The translations under genes and the position numbers were made by a program. Positions 37,767-49,385 of a DNA stretch of 64,000 nt are shown here, one piece after another; the first letter of the stretch is position 1; each line of letters starts with the position of its first letter. The notes under the pieces were generated by a model. It saw nothing but the letters and a program-made list of their open reading frames with translations, was not told where the DNA came from and did not search any database. Source of the DNA: Ricinus communis (lineage: Eukaryota > Streptophyta > Magnoliopsida > Malpighiales > Euphorbiaceae); the NCBI RefSeq assembly GCF_019578655.1, contig NC_063257.1, forward strand, positions 10,478,001 to 10,542,000, given 5' to 3'.

Positions 37767-38190
37767 TGTAGAAAAATATGAACCTGATAGAGCAAAATCA
37801 TAGCTAATAATTTGAGAAAATAAAGATAAAATAAGATAAAATACACAATAGAATACACAGATTTACGTGGAAAACCCCTAAACAAATTAGGGTAAAAATC
37901 ACGGGCAAGGATAGAAGAATTTTACTATAAGAAAATAATAGGAGTTATAAACTCTCTATTTATAAAGGAGAAAACATTAAAATTCTCTATTTATAATAGG
38001 AGAAAAATAATTGCTTAACTCTCTAATATTTTCCTCTTATTTTTGGGATGATTGAATAACAAAGTGAGGCCTCTATTATATAGGCTTGGAAGGTACCTCA
38101 AGATTGTTAACTTAGCAATGTGGGAGAAATACTCCTAAAAAATTAATAACTTAACAATGTGGGAGAGATACAAATCCCTAAATATCAACA
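37767..38190 (-). repeat. 3' LTR of the copia element
   Basis: Direct copy of 42444-42867, with ends TGTTGATATTT and TTTTTCTACA on the minus strand. It contains a TATATAGG-type TATA region. Confidence 0.95.
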
Positions 38191-38266
38191 ATCTCCCACT
38201 TGAAGATTTGATTGAGGATCAGTCAGATCTTCACATCGTTCTTTCTTCCTTGCCTTTCCATGCTGC

Positions 38267-38629
38267 TTATACTTTTATCAGGCCACTAGAGGATTGACAC
38301 CAAATAAATTTATCAGTGTTAACTGCCTTCGTCAAAAAATCTGCTAGGTTGTCTTTAGTATGAATTTTTTGCATATCCACAGTGCCCTCTTCAACTTTTT
38401 CACGAACGAAGTGATACTGGACTCGTATGTGCTTTGACTTTGAATGAAAAGCTGGATTCCTTGCGAGATGCAAGGCACTCTGACTGTCACAGAATAGAGG
38501 AATATGCTCTTGTTCGTGCCCGAGTTCCTCCATCATCATTTTCAACCATACTGCTTCCTTACTAGCTTGTGTAGTTGCTACATATTCACATACATTGTTG
38601 ATGTCGCCTGCGGTTTTGATACCACTCAC
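38267..38629 (-). pseudogene. Copia RNase H C-terminal part
   Basis: Contains CEYVATTQASKEAVWLK, PLFCDSQSALHLARNPAFHS and the end DNLADFLTKAV. It is shifted relative to the RT frame by a change near 38630. Confidence 0.9.
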
Positions 38630-40230
38630 GGCTCACGAAGTGTGAACACATACCCTGTAGTAGATTTGCTTTTATCAAGATCACCTGCATAATCTGAGTC
38701 AACATATCCTCTGATAATAAAGTCTGATCCTCCATAACACAATGCAACATCTGAGGTTCCCCTAACATATCTTAGGATCCTCTTTACAGCATTCCAATGC
38801 TCTCTGCCAAGATTCGCCATGTTCCGACTTACTAGTCCCACTGCATGTGCAATGTCTGGTCGTGTACAAATAATTGCGAACATTAAACTCCCCACTACTG
38901 ATGCAAACGGTACTCGAGACATTTCCATCCTTCCTTCTTCACTGCTAGGACTCATACTAGAGGATAATTTGAAACTAACAGGAAGTGGGGTAGAAATTGA
39001 CTTACAATCTTGCATATTGAAGCGTCGCAAGACCTTCTTCAAATAATTTTTCTGAGAAAGCCAAATCTTCCTATTGTTTCTGTCTCGGTGAATTTGCATC
39101 CCTAGAATCTTGTTTGCTGGTCTCAAGTCCTTCATTTCAAATTCCCTAGCCAACTGTGCCTTTAGTTCTTCAATATGATCTTTGTTGGGGCCTGCTACCA
39201 ACATGTCATCTACATACAACAGTAAGATAATAAAATCACTTTTACCAAACCTCTTGAAATATGCACAAGGGTCTGCATTAAGTCTGTTGTATCCAAGGCT
39301 CATGATGAAGGAATCAAATCTCTTATACCAATACCTCGGTGCCTGCTTTAAACCGTATAAAGATTTGTTCAACCTACAAACCAAGTTCCGCTTTTCTTTT
39401 TCTTCAAAACCTTCTGGCTGGAGCATATAAATTTCTTCCTCAAGATCTCCATGAAGAAAAGCTATCTTCACATCTAGCTGCTCTAGATGTAAGTCAAATG
39501 TAGCACACATCGCTAAGACTAATTGAACAGTTGTTAATCGAACCACAGGGGAAAATATTTCGTTGAAGTCAATCCCCTCCTTCTGAGCATATCCTTTCAT
39601 CACCATTCTTGCACGAAACCGCTCCACTTGATCATCACTATTTCTTTTGATCTTAAAGACCCATTTGTTGCCAATGGCCTTTCTTCCTTGTGGTAGTGGC
39701 ATAAGCTCCCAAGTCTTGTTCTTATGTAGATCTTCCATCTCTTCTTGCATTGCTGCCATCCACTGAGATGCATTTAAACTGCTCTTTGCTTCTTGGAGAG
39801 TTGATGGCTCCCCTTCCTCAGTTAAAAGACAGTATGCGACATTGCTGCCTATATCATAATCTTTCTGCCAGGTTGGTGTAAATTTTATACGTTTTCCCTT
39901 TCCAAGTTCTGACTCTTCAGACTCGGCTGGTTCTTCAAACTCGACTAGTTCTTCCTCTTCGTGCTCTGGTGCTGCTTCAGAAGAATCTTCTTCTGTAGAC
40001 TTTCTTTCCACCTGTATAGTTGTAGTCTCTGAATTTTCTTTTGAAGTGCTATCATCTTCTCCCTTCAATTTATCTTCTAAGAAGATTTCATCCCTGCTGA
40101 TTATAACCTTGTGGGCAGTGGGATCCCACAGACGATACCCCTTCACACTATCAACATATCCCAAGAATAAACACTTCTTGGATTTTAGATCCAGCTTTGT
40201 AGTTTCTTGGGTATTATACATCACATACAC
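38626..40230 (-). pseudogene. Copia reverse transcriptase and start of RNase H
   Basis: The 534-codon open frame includes KKCLFLGYVDSVKGYRLWDP, the RT fingers (NKWVFKIKRN), FLHGDLEEEIYM, the catalytic YVDDMLVAG, and the RNase H start (GYVDSDYAGDLDKSKSTTGY). The frame breaks at LREP-stop. The domain order matches TNT1-type pol. The RT itself is intact in frame but has no complete upstream pol. Confidence 0.92.
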
Positions 40231-40284
40231 AAGACTTCCAAATATATGGAGGTTTGAATAATCAACTCGCTTCCCAGTCTACAT

Positions 40285-40683
40285 CTACATCGGTGTCTTT
40301 TGATCAATTGCTGTAGATGGAGATCGGTTAATCACATAACAGGCGGTGTTAACTGCCTCAGCCCAGAATGCCTTATTTAGGCCTGCAGCTCCCAACAATG
40401 CTCTAGTTCTTTCTAACAGAGTTCTGTTCATCCGCTTTGCCACTCCATTTTGTTGAGGAGTGTATGCCGTAGTGAACTGCCTCTTGATATCTTCTTGCTT
40501 ACAAAAGCTATTAAATTCATTACCTGTGTATTCTCCTCCATTATCTGTTCTCAAACACTTGATCTTATTGCCTGAATCAAGTTCAACCCGCGCTTTGTAA
40601 GTTTTGAAAACTGCAAATACATTTCCCTTGCTCTTGATAGGATACACCCAACATCTCCTGGAGTAATCATCGATGAAGGACAC
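40285..40683 (-). pseudogene. Copia integrase core with altered catalytic residue
   Basis: The DDE core shows FIDDYSRR, LRTDNGGEY and then NGVAKRMNRTL. The third catalytic residue, Glu in the usual NGVAERMNRTL, is Lys here (AAG). Two in-frame stops follow immediately (around 40285), before TGKRVDYS. Confidence 0.9.
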
Positions 40684-40745
40684 AAAGTACTTAGCTCCTC
40701 CTAGTGATGAAACTAGTGCTTGCCATACATTAGAGTGAACTAATT

Positions 40746-41378
40746 CTAGAACATCCTTGCTTCTAGAATTGGATGTATTGAACTGTAGTCGATGCTGCTT
40801 GCTTGTTCTGCAATGCTACAAAAAGGTAATGACACCTTTGTGAGATCAGGAAGTAGATTTTTCTCAGCAAGAACCTTCATGCCTTGTTCAGACATATGTC
40901 CAAGCTTCTGATGCCACACCATTGCAGATCTTTCGCTTGAACTACTTGAAGCAACAGATGCTTCTGCTTCATGCACAGTCTCTCCCAAAAACATATACAA
41001 ATTAACAGCAATTTTTTCTCCTTTCATAATTACAAGCGCTCCTCGACTAATCTTCATGATTCCTTTTTGAATTTTGATAATGCAATTAAGATCATCCAGT
41101 TGTCCCAGAGATAACAAATTCTTCTTCAGACCTTCCACATGTCGCACTCCTTGAATAGTGCGGACTGTACCGTCATGCATCTTCAACCTGATAGTTCCAA
41201 TGCCTATGATTTTTAAGACATTATCTTCACAACTATACACAGATCCTCCTAAGATAGGTTCATAATGATGGAACCATTCTCTTCGAGAGGTCATGTGATA
41301 AGTTGCTCCTGAGTCAAGAAGCCATACATCAGCAAATCTCTTCCTGCTCTCAGTTGATATTGCTGCTTCACAGCACAA
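40746..41378 (-). pseudogene. Copia protease and pre-integrase region
   Basis: The aspartic protease signature LLDSGATYHM is at about 41320-41290. The GAG-pre-integrase domain (VWHQKLGHMSEQGMK, LPFC) follows and then shifts frame near 40815; the HCRTSKQHRLQF continuation is in another frame. Confidence 0.9.
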
Positions 41379-41452
41379 TACATTTCCATCATCCGAAGTG
41401 CATGCAACATTTCCTTGAGGATTGGAATTCTTCAGACTCCAACAATCCCTCT

Positions 41453-42169
41453 TCAGGTGACCTTTCTTACCACAATGGTAGCATTTATAATTCTTCTTAC
41501 TTTTTGATTGTGACTCCCATTTGGACCACGTTCTGTTGATTTCCTTCTCATCACCATCAAGGCTTCCACTTGTTGTGAACCTACCTTCTTGTCTTCCTTA
41601 TTCTTTCGCCGATTTTCTTCTTCAAGAATAGCGGCTGCTATATCATCAAAGACTAGAATTTGGGTAACAACATTATTTGTCAAACTGATGATGAGTTGAT
41701 CATACGAATCAGGTAGACTTTGGAGTAGAAGTTCTGCACGTTCTTGTAACTCTATTTTATAGCCCAAAGATGTGAGTTGAGAAAATAGAGTATTCAAGAC
41801 ATTAAGATGCTCTGTCATTGAAGTAGATTCTGACATTCTTAATGTGTAAAGTTTCCTCTTAAGGAAAATTTTATTGTGTAATGACTTGGCTTCGTACAGT
41901 CTAGTGAGGTGGTCCCAAATCTCCTTTGCCGTTTTCTTTTCTTCTATACTGGACAAGATCCCATCTGCAAGTGCCAGATGAAGGTTTGCAATAGCATTCC
42001 CATCCATCTCGTTCCATTTATTATCATCTGTGAGTGTTGTCGGTTGTTCACTGATAGCCGCAAGACAATTGTCTTTTCTCAATACAGCCTTTATTTTTAA
42101 TTTCCACAGTGAGAAATTATTCCCGTTGAATTTTTCAATCTCAAATTTTTCCGCCATTGCTTCTATCAC
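41453..42169 (-). pseudogene. Copia gag (capsid), frameshifted before the zinc knuckle
   Basis: The 238-codon frame carries the UBN2/gag pattern (NGNNFSLWKLKIKAVL, EIWDHLTRLYE, LLQSLPDSYDQL). The CCHC zinc knuckle (CYHCGKKGHLKRDC) lies at about 41485-41440 in another frame, so a frameshift separates it from the capsid. Confidence 0.9.
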
Positions 42170-42443
42170 AAACGGTGCCTTTTAGCTTGTAAAATGAACC
42201 GCAGTAATGAACATAACTCACTAGGTAAGTTCCCAGGAAAGACTGGAGGGTCACAAGCGGACCTCTTAAGTACCAATCTCCTTAGACAGAATCTTCCCTA
42301 AATTGTAAGTGTTCTTACTACTCCACACAAGCTCTTTTGCACCAAAAAAACCTCAAAAAACCCTCTTCTGATGTGAAAGATCATACTGAGCTGCAACCAT
42401 CGAATTTTAAGAAATTTCTTGCCAACCAAGCTCTGATACCAAT

Positions 42444-42867
42444 TGTAGAAAAATATGAACCTGATAGAGCAAAATCACAGCTAATAATTTGAGAAAATAA
42501 AGATAAAGTAAGACAAAATACACAATAGAACACACAGATTTACGTGAAAAACCCTTAAACAAATTAGGGTAAAAACCACGGGCAAGGATAGAAGAATTTT
42601 ACTATAAGAAAATAATAGGAGTTACAAACTCTCTATTTATAAAGGAGAAAACAGTAAAATTCTCTCTTTATAATAGGAGAAAAATAATTGCTTAACTTTT
42701 TAATATTTTTCTCTTATTTTTGGGATGATTGAATAACAAAGTGAGGCCTCTATTATATAGGCTTGGAAGGTACCTCAAGATTGTTAACTTAGCAATGTAG
42801 CAGAAATACTCCTAAAAAATTAATAATTTAACAATGTGGGAGAGATACAAATCCCTAAATATCAACA
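42444..42867 (-). repeat. 5' LTR of the copia element
   Basis: Same length and ends as 37767-38190. It is followed on the minus strand by AT and the tRNA-Met primer-binding site. Confidence 0.95.
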
Positions 42868-45202
42868 ATTATTAAAACATAACCAACATAACAATTAAAA
42901 GACACTATAAAAAAATTGACAGTAATTTTAATTAATTTAATTAATTTCAGGAATAAACATTAATTTTTATTTGGTGAGCAAAGATAGTTTTAGCTTATTC
43001 TCAATAAAAAGATGGTTTTACCTCCTAGATGGTTTTAGGTTAGTATATATAGATACAAGTAAAATAATAAAATTAAATGAGTAATAATAATGAAACTATA
43101 GGAATAAGTGAACATAAATATAAATAAAAGTTTTACCAATCAAAGTATCTTATTTGATCTTCGAAAAAGTTGTATTCTTCTTTCTATTTTTCTATGATAT
43201 ATTAAGAAAACAAAACTAGCGTCTTTTATATTTTGATGTTTAAACTATTTTTTCTTTTCAATTAAATTTTAAATCTCTTATAAATGTTTCCAATTCTATA
43301 GATTAAAGTGCTTATGTGACTTCTTTTTTGAATAATAAATTAATTTAAATATTCTATTTTAATATAATCTCTTTTTTTTTTCTTTTTTCTTTCTTTCTAT
43401 CCATATCTAGGAGTATTTTTTTAATTTTTGTTTCTTTCTGAAGAATTTAAAAGAAAGAAAATAATAAAGTTATTTTTTGCATTCTTCGAAAAAAATTAAA
43501 AAACATTAAATGCTATTCTTATTTTTTTATTTTCTTACATTCACATGAAAAAATTAAAAATAAAATATATTCTTTTTTCTAAAAAATAATAAAGAAGAAA
43601 GAATTTAATCAAAATCTTTATCTTTTTAGTGTTAAAAAATATTTAATAGGAAATAAAAGAAGTTAAAACTTAAAAAAAAAGAAAAGAAAAGAAGAGAGAA
43701 GAAATAGGACAAAATTATGAGTAATGAAGAATAAAGATATTTAAGTAATTTTATGTGTAAAACAAATTAAATCATTATTTTAATCTGTAAAACATGTAAA
43801 AAATACTATACTATATATAAATTAACAAGTCTAAATACTTAATTATAAAAAAAATAATTCAAAAGTATTGAAATAAAAAAATTAAAACAATAAATTTATA
43901 ATTTTTTTAATGTTATTATTCTTTTTTGGCATGTATGACGTAATGCAGCTATTTCTTGAATTTAACTCTAAAATAGAGATTGTCATCTATTAATACACTT
44001 CTTAAATAACTAGCTTTTCATACATGTATGTTGCACATTACTTGTTTATTGAATACATTATTTAATTTATTTTTGTTAGTTTTATATTTATATAAGTAAA
44101 AAGACTATAATTGTATGAAATTATAAAATAAAAAAATAAAAAAATAGTAAATATAGAACAAACTTTTATGGCAAATATAATTTTTATTAATACACAAGAG
44201 AAAAATCAAATTAAAAAGTGGTAATCGAAACTATATTAATATCAGAAAGTCTCGTCTCATAATTTTTGCAACAGTCATAGCTACTTTTCTCATAAAAAAG
44301 AAAAAGAGTTATAGCTATCTATCTTTTATAAATTATTTATATTTTCTTTTTTGGTAATTGAGATCTCTAACACTCCCTCTTAAATGCAACTAAGAGTCGA
44401 TTTTCATGCTCAGTTGTTATTTGAAATTGAGATTTTTTTATTAAAATTTAAGACTAGATTGAAATAAAGAAAGCTGAGAATTAAGAAACCGGTGAATTAT
44501 TATTATCATATTATTTTATTATTATTACTATTATTTGTTTAGTTACAAACTAGTTTAGCATATTTAAATATGAGTAAATTCTCAATCAATTTTTTTATTA
44601 TTATTTACAATTCAAACAAAATTAAAAATATAATAATCATGCAAAATAACACAACATAGTTTTAAAAGGTGATTTATGAATATTCCCTATATAAATTTCT
44701 CATATATTTATAATTATATTGGAAGATTAATGTTAACTACGAATTTTAAATATGTAAATAGTAAACAATTATGAAATTAGATAATATTTAAAAATTCTGA
44801 ATAAGACATAATCTTTATTTCATACAAATTAAATTAGTAATATATTATTTCTACTTACTATAAAATTAAAGTTTAAAATTAGAATCAAGTTATTTTTGAC
44901 AATTCATAAAACTATGTCATTTTCTATCTAAAATATTTTTTTTTCTTCATATCCACTTTTATATAAATAGTGTTTAAAGTAAATAATATTTAGCATTTTG
45001 TCGACAAATGACTAATCAAAAATAGAAAAGGAAATAGGCTAAATTCAGCATATCAAATATAAATTATATTTTTTAATTAGCTTTAAAACGTTTTTTTTGG
45101 AAATAGAGAATGAATATTCACAATTTTCTTATAATATTGCAGAAAATAATTTCTTATATATTTTAAAAGTACTACTGCGCAATTTAAAATGTAAATACAT
45201 AC
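42868..45202 (-). other. NLR2 intron sequence
   Basis: AT-rich. The segment 43350-44050 resembles 17660-18000 and 17300-17450 in NLR1 (phrases such as ctatccatatctaggagtattttttt and catctattaatacacttctt). No gene was recognised besides these shared intron blocks. Confidence 0.6.
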
Positions 45203-45695
45203 CTCTCTCCTCTCTTCGCTTGAAGGAAGATGTTGATTGGAGCTATGGCGTTGAATAGTTGAATCAGCAGAACTTGGATATGTTGCAGAAAATGTCTTCA
45301 TTTTGCTACAATAAATTACCTGCAATTTGTTTAATGAGGGAAAGCTAAATGAAGTGCGACCATCAGGAATAAATGCCATTAATTTTGGTATTCCTAAGAG
45401 CTCAATGGACATTAGCATAGGAAAAACTATTATGTTTGTTCCCTTATTGTCTTCTTCTTCTTCTTCTTCTTCTTCTTCTTCTTCTTCTTCTTGTCCTCCT
45501 CCTGCAACTACATACTCTATTCTCCCACAGTACTCTAAATGTAATTTCCTGAGTTGCAACAATTGTCCTGTTACAGAGGTTGCGAAAACCACTTTCAAAG
45601 AATCACATGACCAAAACTTGAGCACTTGCAAATTTGGAAATTGTAGCGGATGCGATAAGAATGGTGATGGTTCAATTCTTGTTCTCTCATTTCAG
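45203..45695 (-). pseudogene. NLR2 LRR exon with poly-Glu tract
   Basis: Acceptor GTCAG at 45700-45696, donor GTATGT just below 45203. The frame is open through the exon (LKFWSCDSLKVVFATSVTG, GIPKLMAFIPDG). These are C-type LRRs ending with a cysteine-containing capping repeat. Thirteen consecutive GAA codons (45490-45452) encode a Glu run after AGGGQ. The same exon in NLR1 (20015-19627) is decayed and has no such run. Confidence 0.8.
45452..45490 (-). repeat. GAA trinucleotide run encoding 13 Glu
   Basis: A pure TTC run on the plus strand, in frame as GAA on the coding strand, between AGGGQ and DNKGT of the NLR2 LRR exon. Confidence 0.95.
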
Positions 45696-46804
45696 CTGAC
45701 ATGCACTTGATTGCTCGAAATTATCTAATAAACCCTGTTAAATATATGATATTTTAATAAGGTAAAATTAATAAGATTAAGTAAGAATAACTCCCTTTCA
45801 TAATTAAAAACTATAAGATCCTGATAAGGTATGTTAGATTATTAAGTCCGTTCCATAGTATATAATTGACTAATATATCTATATATGTAATTAGCTTTTT
45901 TAATAATAATTTTTAAATAATATTAACTTAATATGTGATATGTGAGTGAAATTATGTGGATATCCATTATGAACGGTTTATTTATCTGTAAAAAAAAAAG
46001 AAATTTAATAGAAGAAAATTCAAAATTATAAAATGTTCAATACAACACGAATTCACTTAATCTATATATTCACACACATTGACATTTATTTTATATTTTT
46101 TCACTTGACAATATCACTTATAAAATACTATATAAGTCTTAAATAGTATTACATCCTCTTATCTTTATAACTCAAAAAAAATATAATAATCATATAGACA
46201 CGAGTTTAAAGCTAGTAAAACAAAGTCTAAGGATCCATGAATGTTGCCTATATAAATTTATAATTATATAAAAAGATAAATGTCAATTACGAATTATAGA
46301 TATATAGATAGTCAACAATTATGAATTTTAAAAATTTATCAAAAAGGGATTCGATTTGGTAATATTTAAAATTTTGAGTAAGATATAATTATTATTTTTA
46401 ATTTATAAAACTGAAATTATTAATATAATTCTGAAATTTTTACTTAATAGAAAAAACTAAATTAAAGTGATTTTTGACAATTCATAAACTATGTTTTTTT
46501 TTTTTATCTAAAAAATGTTATCCTTCAAATAGTATTTAAAGTAAATAATATTTAGTATTTTGATGATAAAGGAAAACGAGTAGCATAGGGAAAAAACATA
46601 AACACATATATATTAATTATATATTTCCATTAACTTTAAATATATATTTTTAAATAGAAAAGATACGGTCACGTAATTAGAACTCAACGATGGCTTTATG
46701 GGCGTATCATTCTCGTAATCCCAAAAACCAATCAGCTTTGGAAGATTATACAGTTCCAACTCTGTTAGTTGAGGAAATTCAGTGTCAACTTTGGATGTTA
46801 TTTT

Positions 46805-46944
46805 TGTTAAACACTGTAATTAAATGTTTATTGTAAGGGTAGTATAGTCTTTTCCATGTTAGAGTATAAATAGTCATCTTTCCTTTATTTTTAGGTTAAG
46901 CTTCTTTTGATGATGTACATTATGATTTTCTTTCAATCTTATCA
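46805..46944 (+). repeat. 5' LTR of the mini element
   Basis: TGTTAAAC...TCTTATCA, with a TATAAATAG TATA-like box in the middle; identical to 47459-47598. Confidence 0.95.
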
Positions 46945-47458
46945 TGGTATCAGAGCTTAATTGTTTTGCAATCAGAAACAGCCTCGACGTCTGCTCGTTC
47001 TTCCTGTTCTTTGCTGCGTGGTTCTACTTCTTGTGTTGTGTGCGTTGCTGCTGTGTGCACTGTTACTGTGTTTTTCATCCTCGACGTCATTTCTCGATCC
47101 TCAACGGAGGCTGAATATCGCGCTATGGCTTCTACTACTTGTGAAATAGTTTGGTTGCGATGGTTGCTTGCTGATATGGGTGTCTTTCTGCGGCAACCAA
47201 CTCCTTTACATTGTGATAATAAGAGCGCTATTCAGATTGCGCACAATTCAGTCTTTCACGAACGGACCAAGCATATCGAAATCGACTGTCATATTACCCG
47301 TCATCATCTTCAGAATGGCACCTTGACTTTGCCTTTTGTTTCTTCTTCCTTACAGCTTGCGGACTTATTTACAAAAAGTCTAACTGCTTCACGTTTTCAT
47401 TTTTTATCTGACAAACTCTCGATGTTTGTTGCTATCGCATCGTGAGTTTGAGGGGGAA

Positions 47459-47598
47459 TGTTAAACACTGTAATTAAATGTTTATTGTAAGGGTAGTATA
47501 GTCTTTTCCATGTTAGAGTATAAATAGTCATCTTTCCTTTATTTTTAGGTTAAGCTTCTTTTGATGATGTACATTATGATTTTCTTTCAATCTTATCA
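47459..47598 (+). repeat. 3' LTR of the mini element
   Basis: Direct copy of 46805-46944, immediately preceded by the polypurine tract. Confidence 0.95.
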
Positions 47599-49362
47599 AT
47601 CTTCTGATTATTCTCAATTTCTTCATCTTCTATCTCCAACACACAGTTCTTCAAATTCTTCACTTTCAGACGAAATATTCAGTGTTCCTCAGCAAAGCAC
47701 TCATCCTACGCGCCTTCGCTAAAAAATCATGTCCATCACCTTCCATATACAACTCGTTCTTTGAATCTTTTCCATATGACCTGCATATGAAATCTGTACT
47801 GATCATATAAATTTTAAATCTCCTTAGGTTGCTAATGACAGATTCTTTAGGCAAAGCTGAGAAATTTGATACGCAAATTTGTAATGCTGTTATTGGATGA
47901 GACTCCAGCTCCTTGAGGCTTGCGTTGGTCTTTCCATCTTCTACGGATTCCCATGCCTTGAATTCGTTACTCACGTACAATTCTTCTAGCTTGGACAATT
48001 TTAGTAATACACCTGATGGAATGTAGCTAAGGGATCTCAAATGTTTCAAATTCAGTACCCTCAAATTTCTTAGTCCTCCTATTTCCATTGGCAACTCCTC
48101 AAAATGAGAAATTTCAATCTGAAGAATTTCCAAACTGATTAGTGCTCAAATTGAAGATATCTCTCCTGACTCCAGACCACAAAGATGCAAGGTTCGAAGT
48201 TTCTTCAAGACATCAAGTGGCTGTGGAAGTAATGGGATTTCCAAAGATAAAACTCTGAGTTCTTTCATACCTCCAAAAAAATTGTTAGGCAGAGGTTGTG
48301 AATCATCGCCATACCCGAGCAGTAAAAGTTGTAGCTTTGGACATTCCAAATCAACAGGGTGCTCGTCAATTTTTCTTCGAAGAAGTGAAATGGCAGTGCA
48401 ATCTCTATGCCTATTAGTATTTGAAGGCCACCAGTTATTCATTTCAGAATAGCAGCTTACGAAATATGCATACTTATCTCTGGCAATTGATATGGCGACA
48501 TCACGTACCATATCATGCATTTTGACACACTCATATTCCTCTGAATCGCCTTCAAGCAACAAAAATGAACCCTTCAGTTCATCAATAAGCGTATATACTC
48601 TGTCTCTTGCTTGATGCACATTCTGCACGTCTCCAAACAACTCCAGACCCATCCCATAACTAACCAAATCTTCAAGTGGAACATTATAATCTTCAGGGAA
48701 CAAGCAACAAAGCAGAAAACATGACTTGGCTTCGTCACGTTCCAAAAGATCAAAACTCAGTTCAAGTCTGGAGTACACATTCTGCATTCCTAGGATGCCT
48801 TTGATGCTAGAATTCTTCTACCGTAGGAGCACATCATTCCAAATATGTTTTGATTTGCCCTTCAATGCCTTGGCAATAGTTACAATGGCAATAGGTAAGC
48901 CTCCACATTCATCAGCTATTTCGCTTGCTGTGTCAAGCAAAATCCTGTCAATATGAATTGCCTACCATCTCTGTGAAAAGATCCCAAGCTTCTCCTTTCG
49001 ATAAAGTATCAATTAGGAAATTCTTTTGACTTCCTATTTTAGTGCACAGGTCATCGTTTCGTGAAGTTAACACAATTTTGCACCCCTTTCTGTCACCTTT
49101 TAAAGGAAGTCCAATTGCTTCAAAATCCACCTCCTCCCAAACATCATCCAATATCAAAAGGACACTCTTATCGCACTTCATAATCCACTCATGCAGCTTT
49201 CCTGCTTTTCCAACCAATGTCTTCTCCTCAATTTTCAATCCCAGCCGCTCCACAATGTCATCTTGAATAGTCAAGTTTGGGTTTCGAGAGATCACTACCA
49301 TTGCAACTACACCAAACAAATTCTCAGCTTCTACTTTTTTCACAAGTTTTTTGACCATTGTG

Positions 49363-49385
49363 GTTTTCCCCACACCACCCATTCC
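49363..49385 (-). promoter_or_regulatory. Candidate miR482/2118 target at the NLR2 P-loop
   Basis: Same position and nearly the same sequence as in NLR1, with one extra G in place of A in the GGGGAAAA part. Targeting is inferred from family knowledge only. Confidence 0.35.

Larger units (their letters stand above)
37767..42867 (-). mobile_element. Complete but inactive Ty1/copia retrotransposon (TNT1/Tork-like)
   Basis: Two 424-bp LTRs (37767-38190 and 42444-42867) bound the element, and the perfect 5-bp duplication ATTAT flanks it (37762-37766 and 42868-42872). On the minus strand: 5' LTR at 42867-42444, AT spacer, primer-binding site TGGTATCAGAGC (42442-42429), gag, protease, integrase, reverse transcriptase, RNase H, polypurine tract (AAGTGGGAGAT) and 3' LTR. 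By hand I count about 16 differences between the LTRs (near 4%), so the insertion is not very recent. Gag, the pre-integrase domain, integrase end and RNase H are broken. It lies in an intron of NLR2, same strand. Confidence 0.95.
46805..47598 (+). mobile_element. Mini LTR retrotransposon (794 bp) retaining only RNase H
   Basis: LTRs at 46805-46944 and 47459-47598, 140 bp each and identical as far as I can read. The primer-binding site TGGTATCAGAGC (46945-46956) directly abuts the 5' LTR, and a polypurine tract (GAGTTTGAGGGGGAA) abuts the 3' LTR. The interior is one open frame without an ATG at its start (46966-47442). It joins a short leader to the copia RNase H end (SRSSTEAEYRAMASTT, LHCDNKSAIQIAHN, ADLFTKSL). 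Flanking pentamers ATTTT and ATCTT differ in one base. It is an internally deleted, non-autonomous copia inserted recently in the NLR2 5' exon, opposite strand. Confidence 0.93.

Noticed and set aside
38819..39430. Plus-strand frames across the copia reverse transcriptase
   Set aside because: They are antisense shadows of the 534-codon RT frame containing YVDD.
45203..45490. Poly-Ser frame on the plus strand over the TTC run
   Set aside because: It is antisense to the LRR exon; the serine run is only the TTC microsatellite in another reading.
46961..47149. Leu/Cys-rich 62-codon frame inside the mini LTR element
   Set aside because: It is an out-of-frame shadow of the leader/RNase H frame, which carries recognisable RNase H residues.
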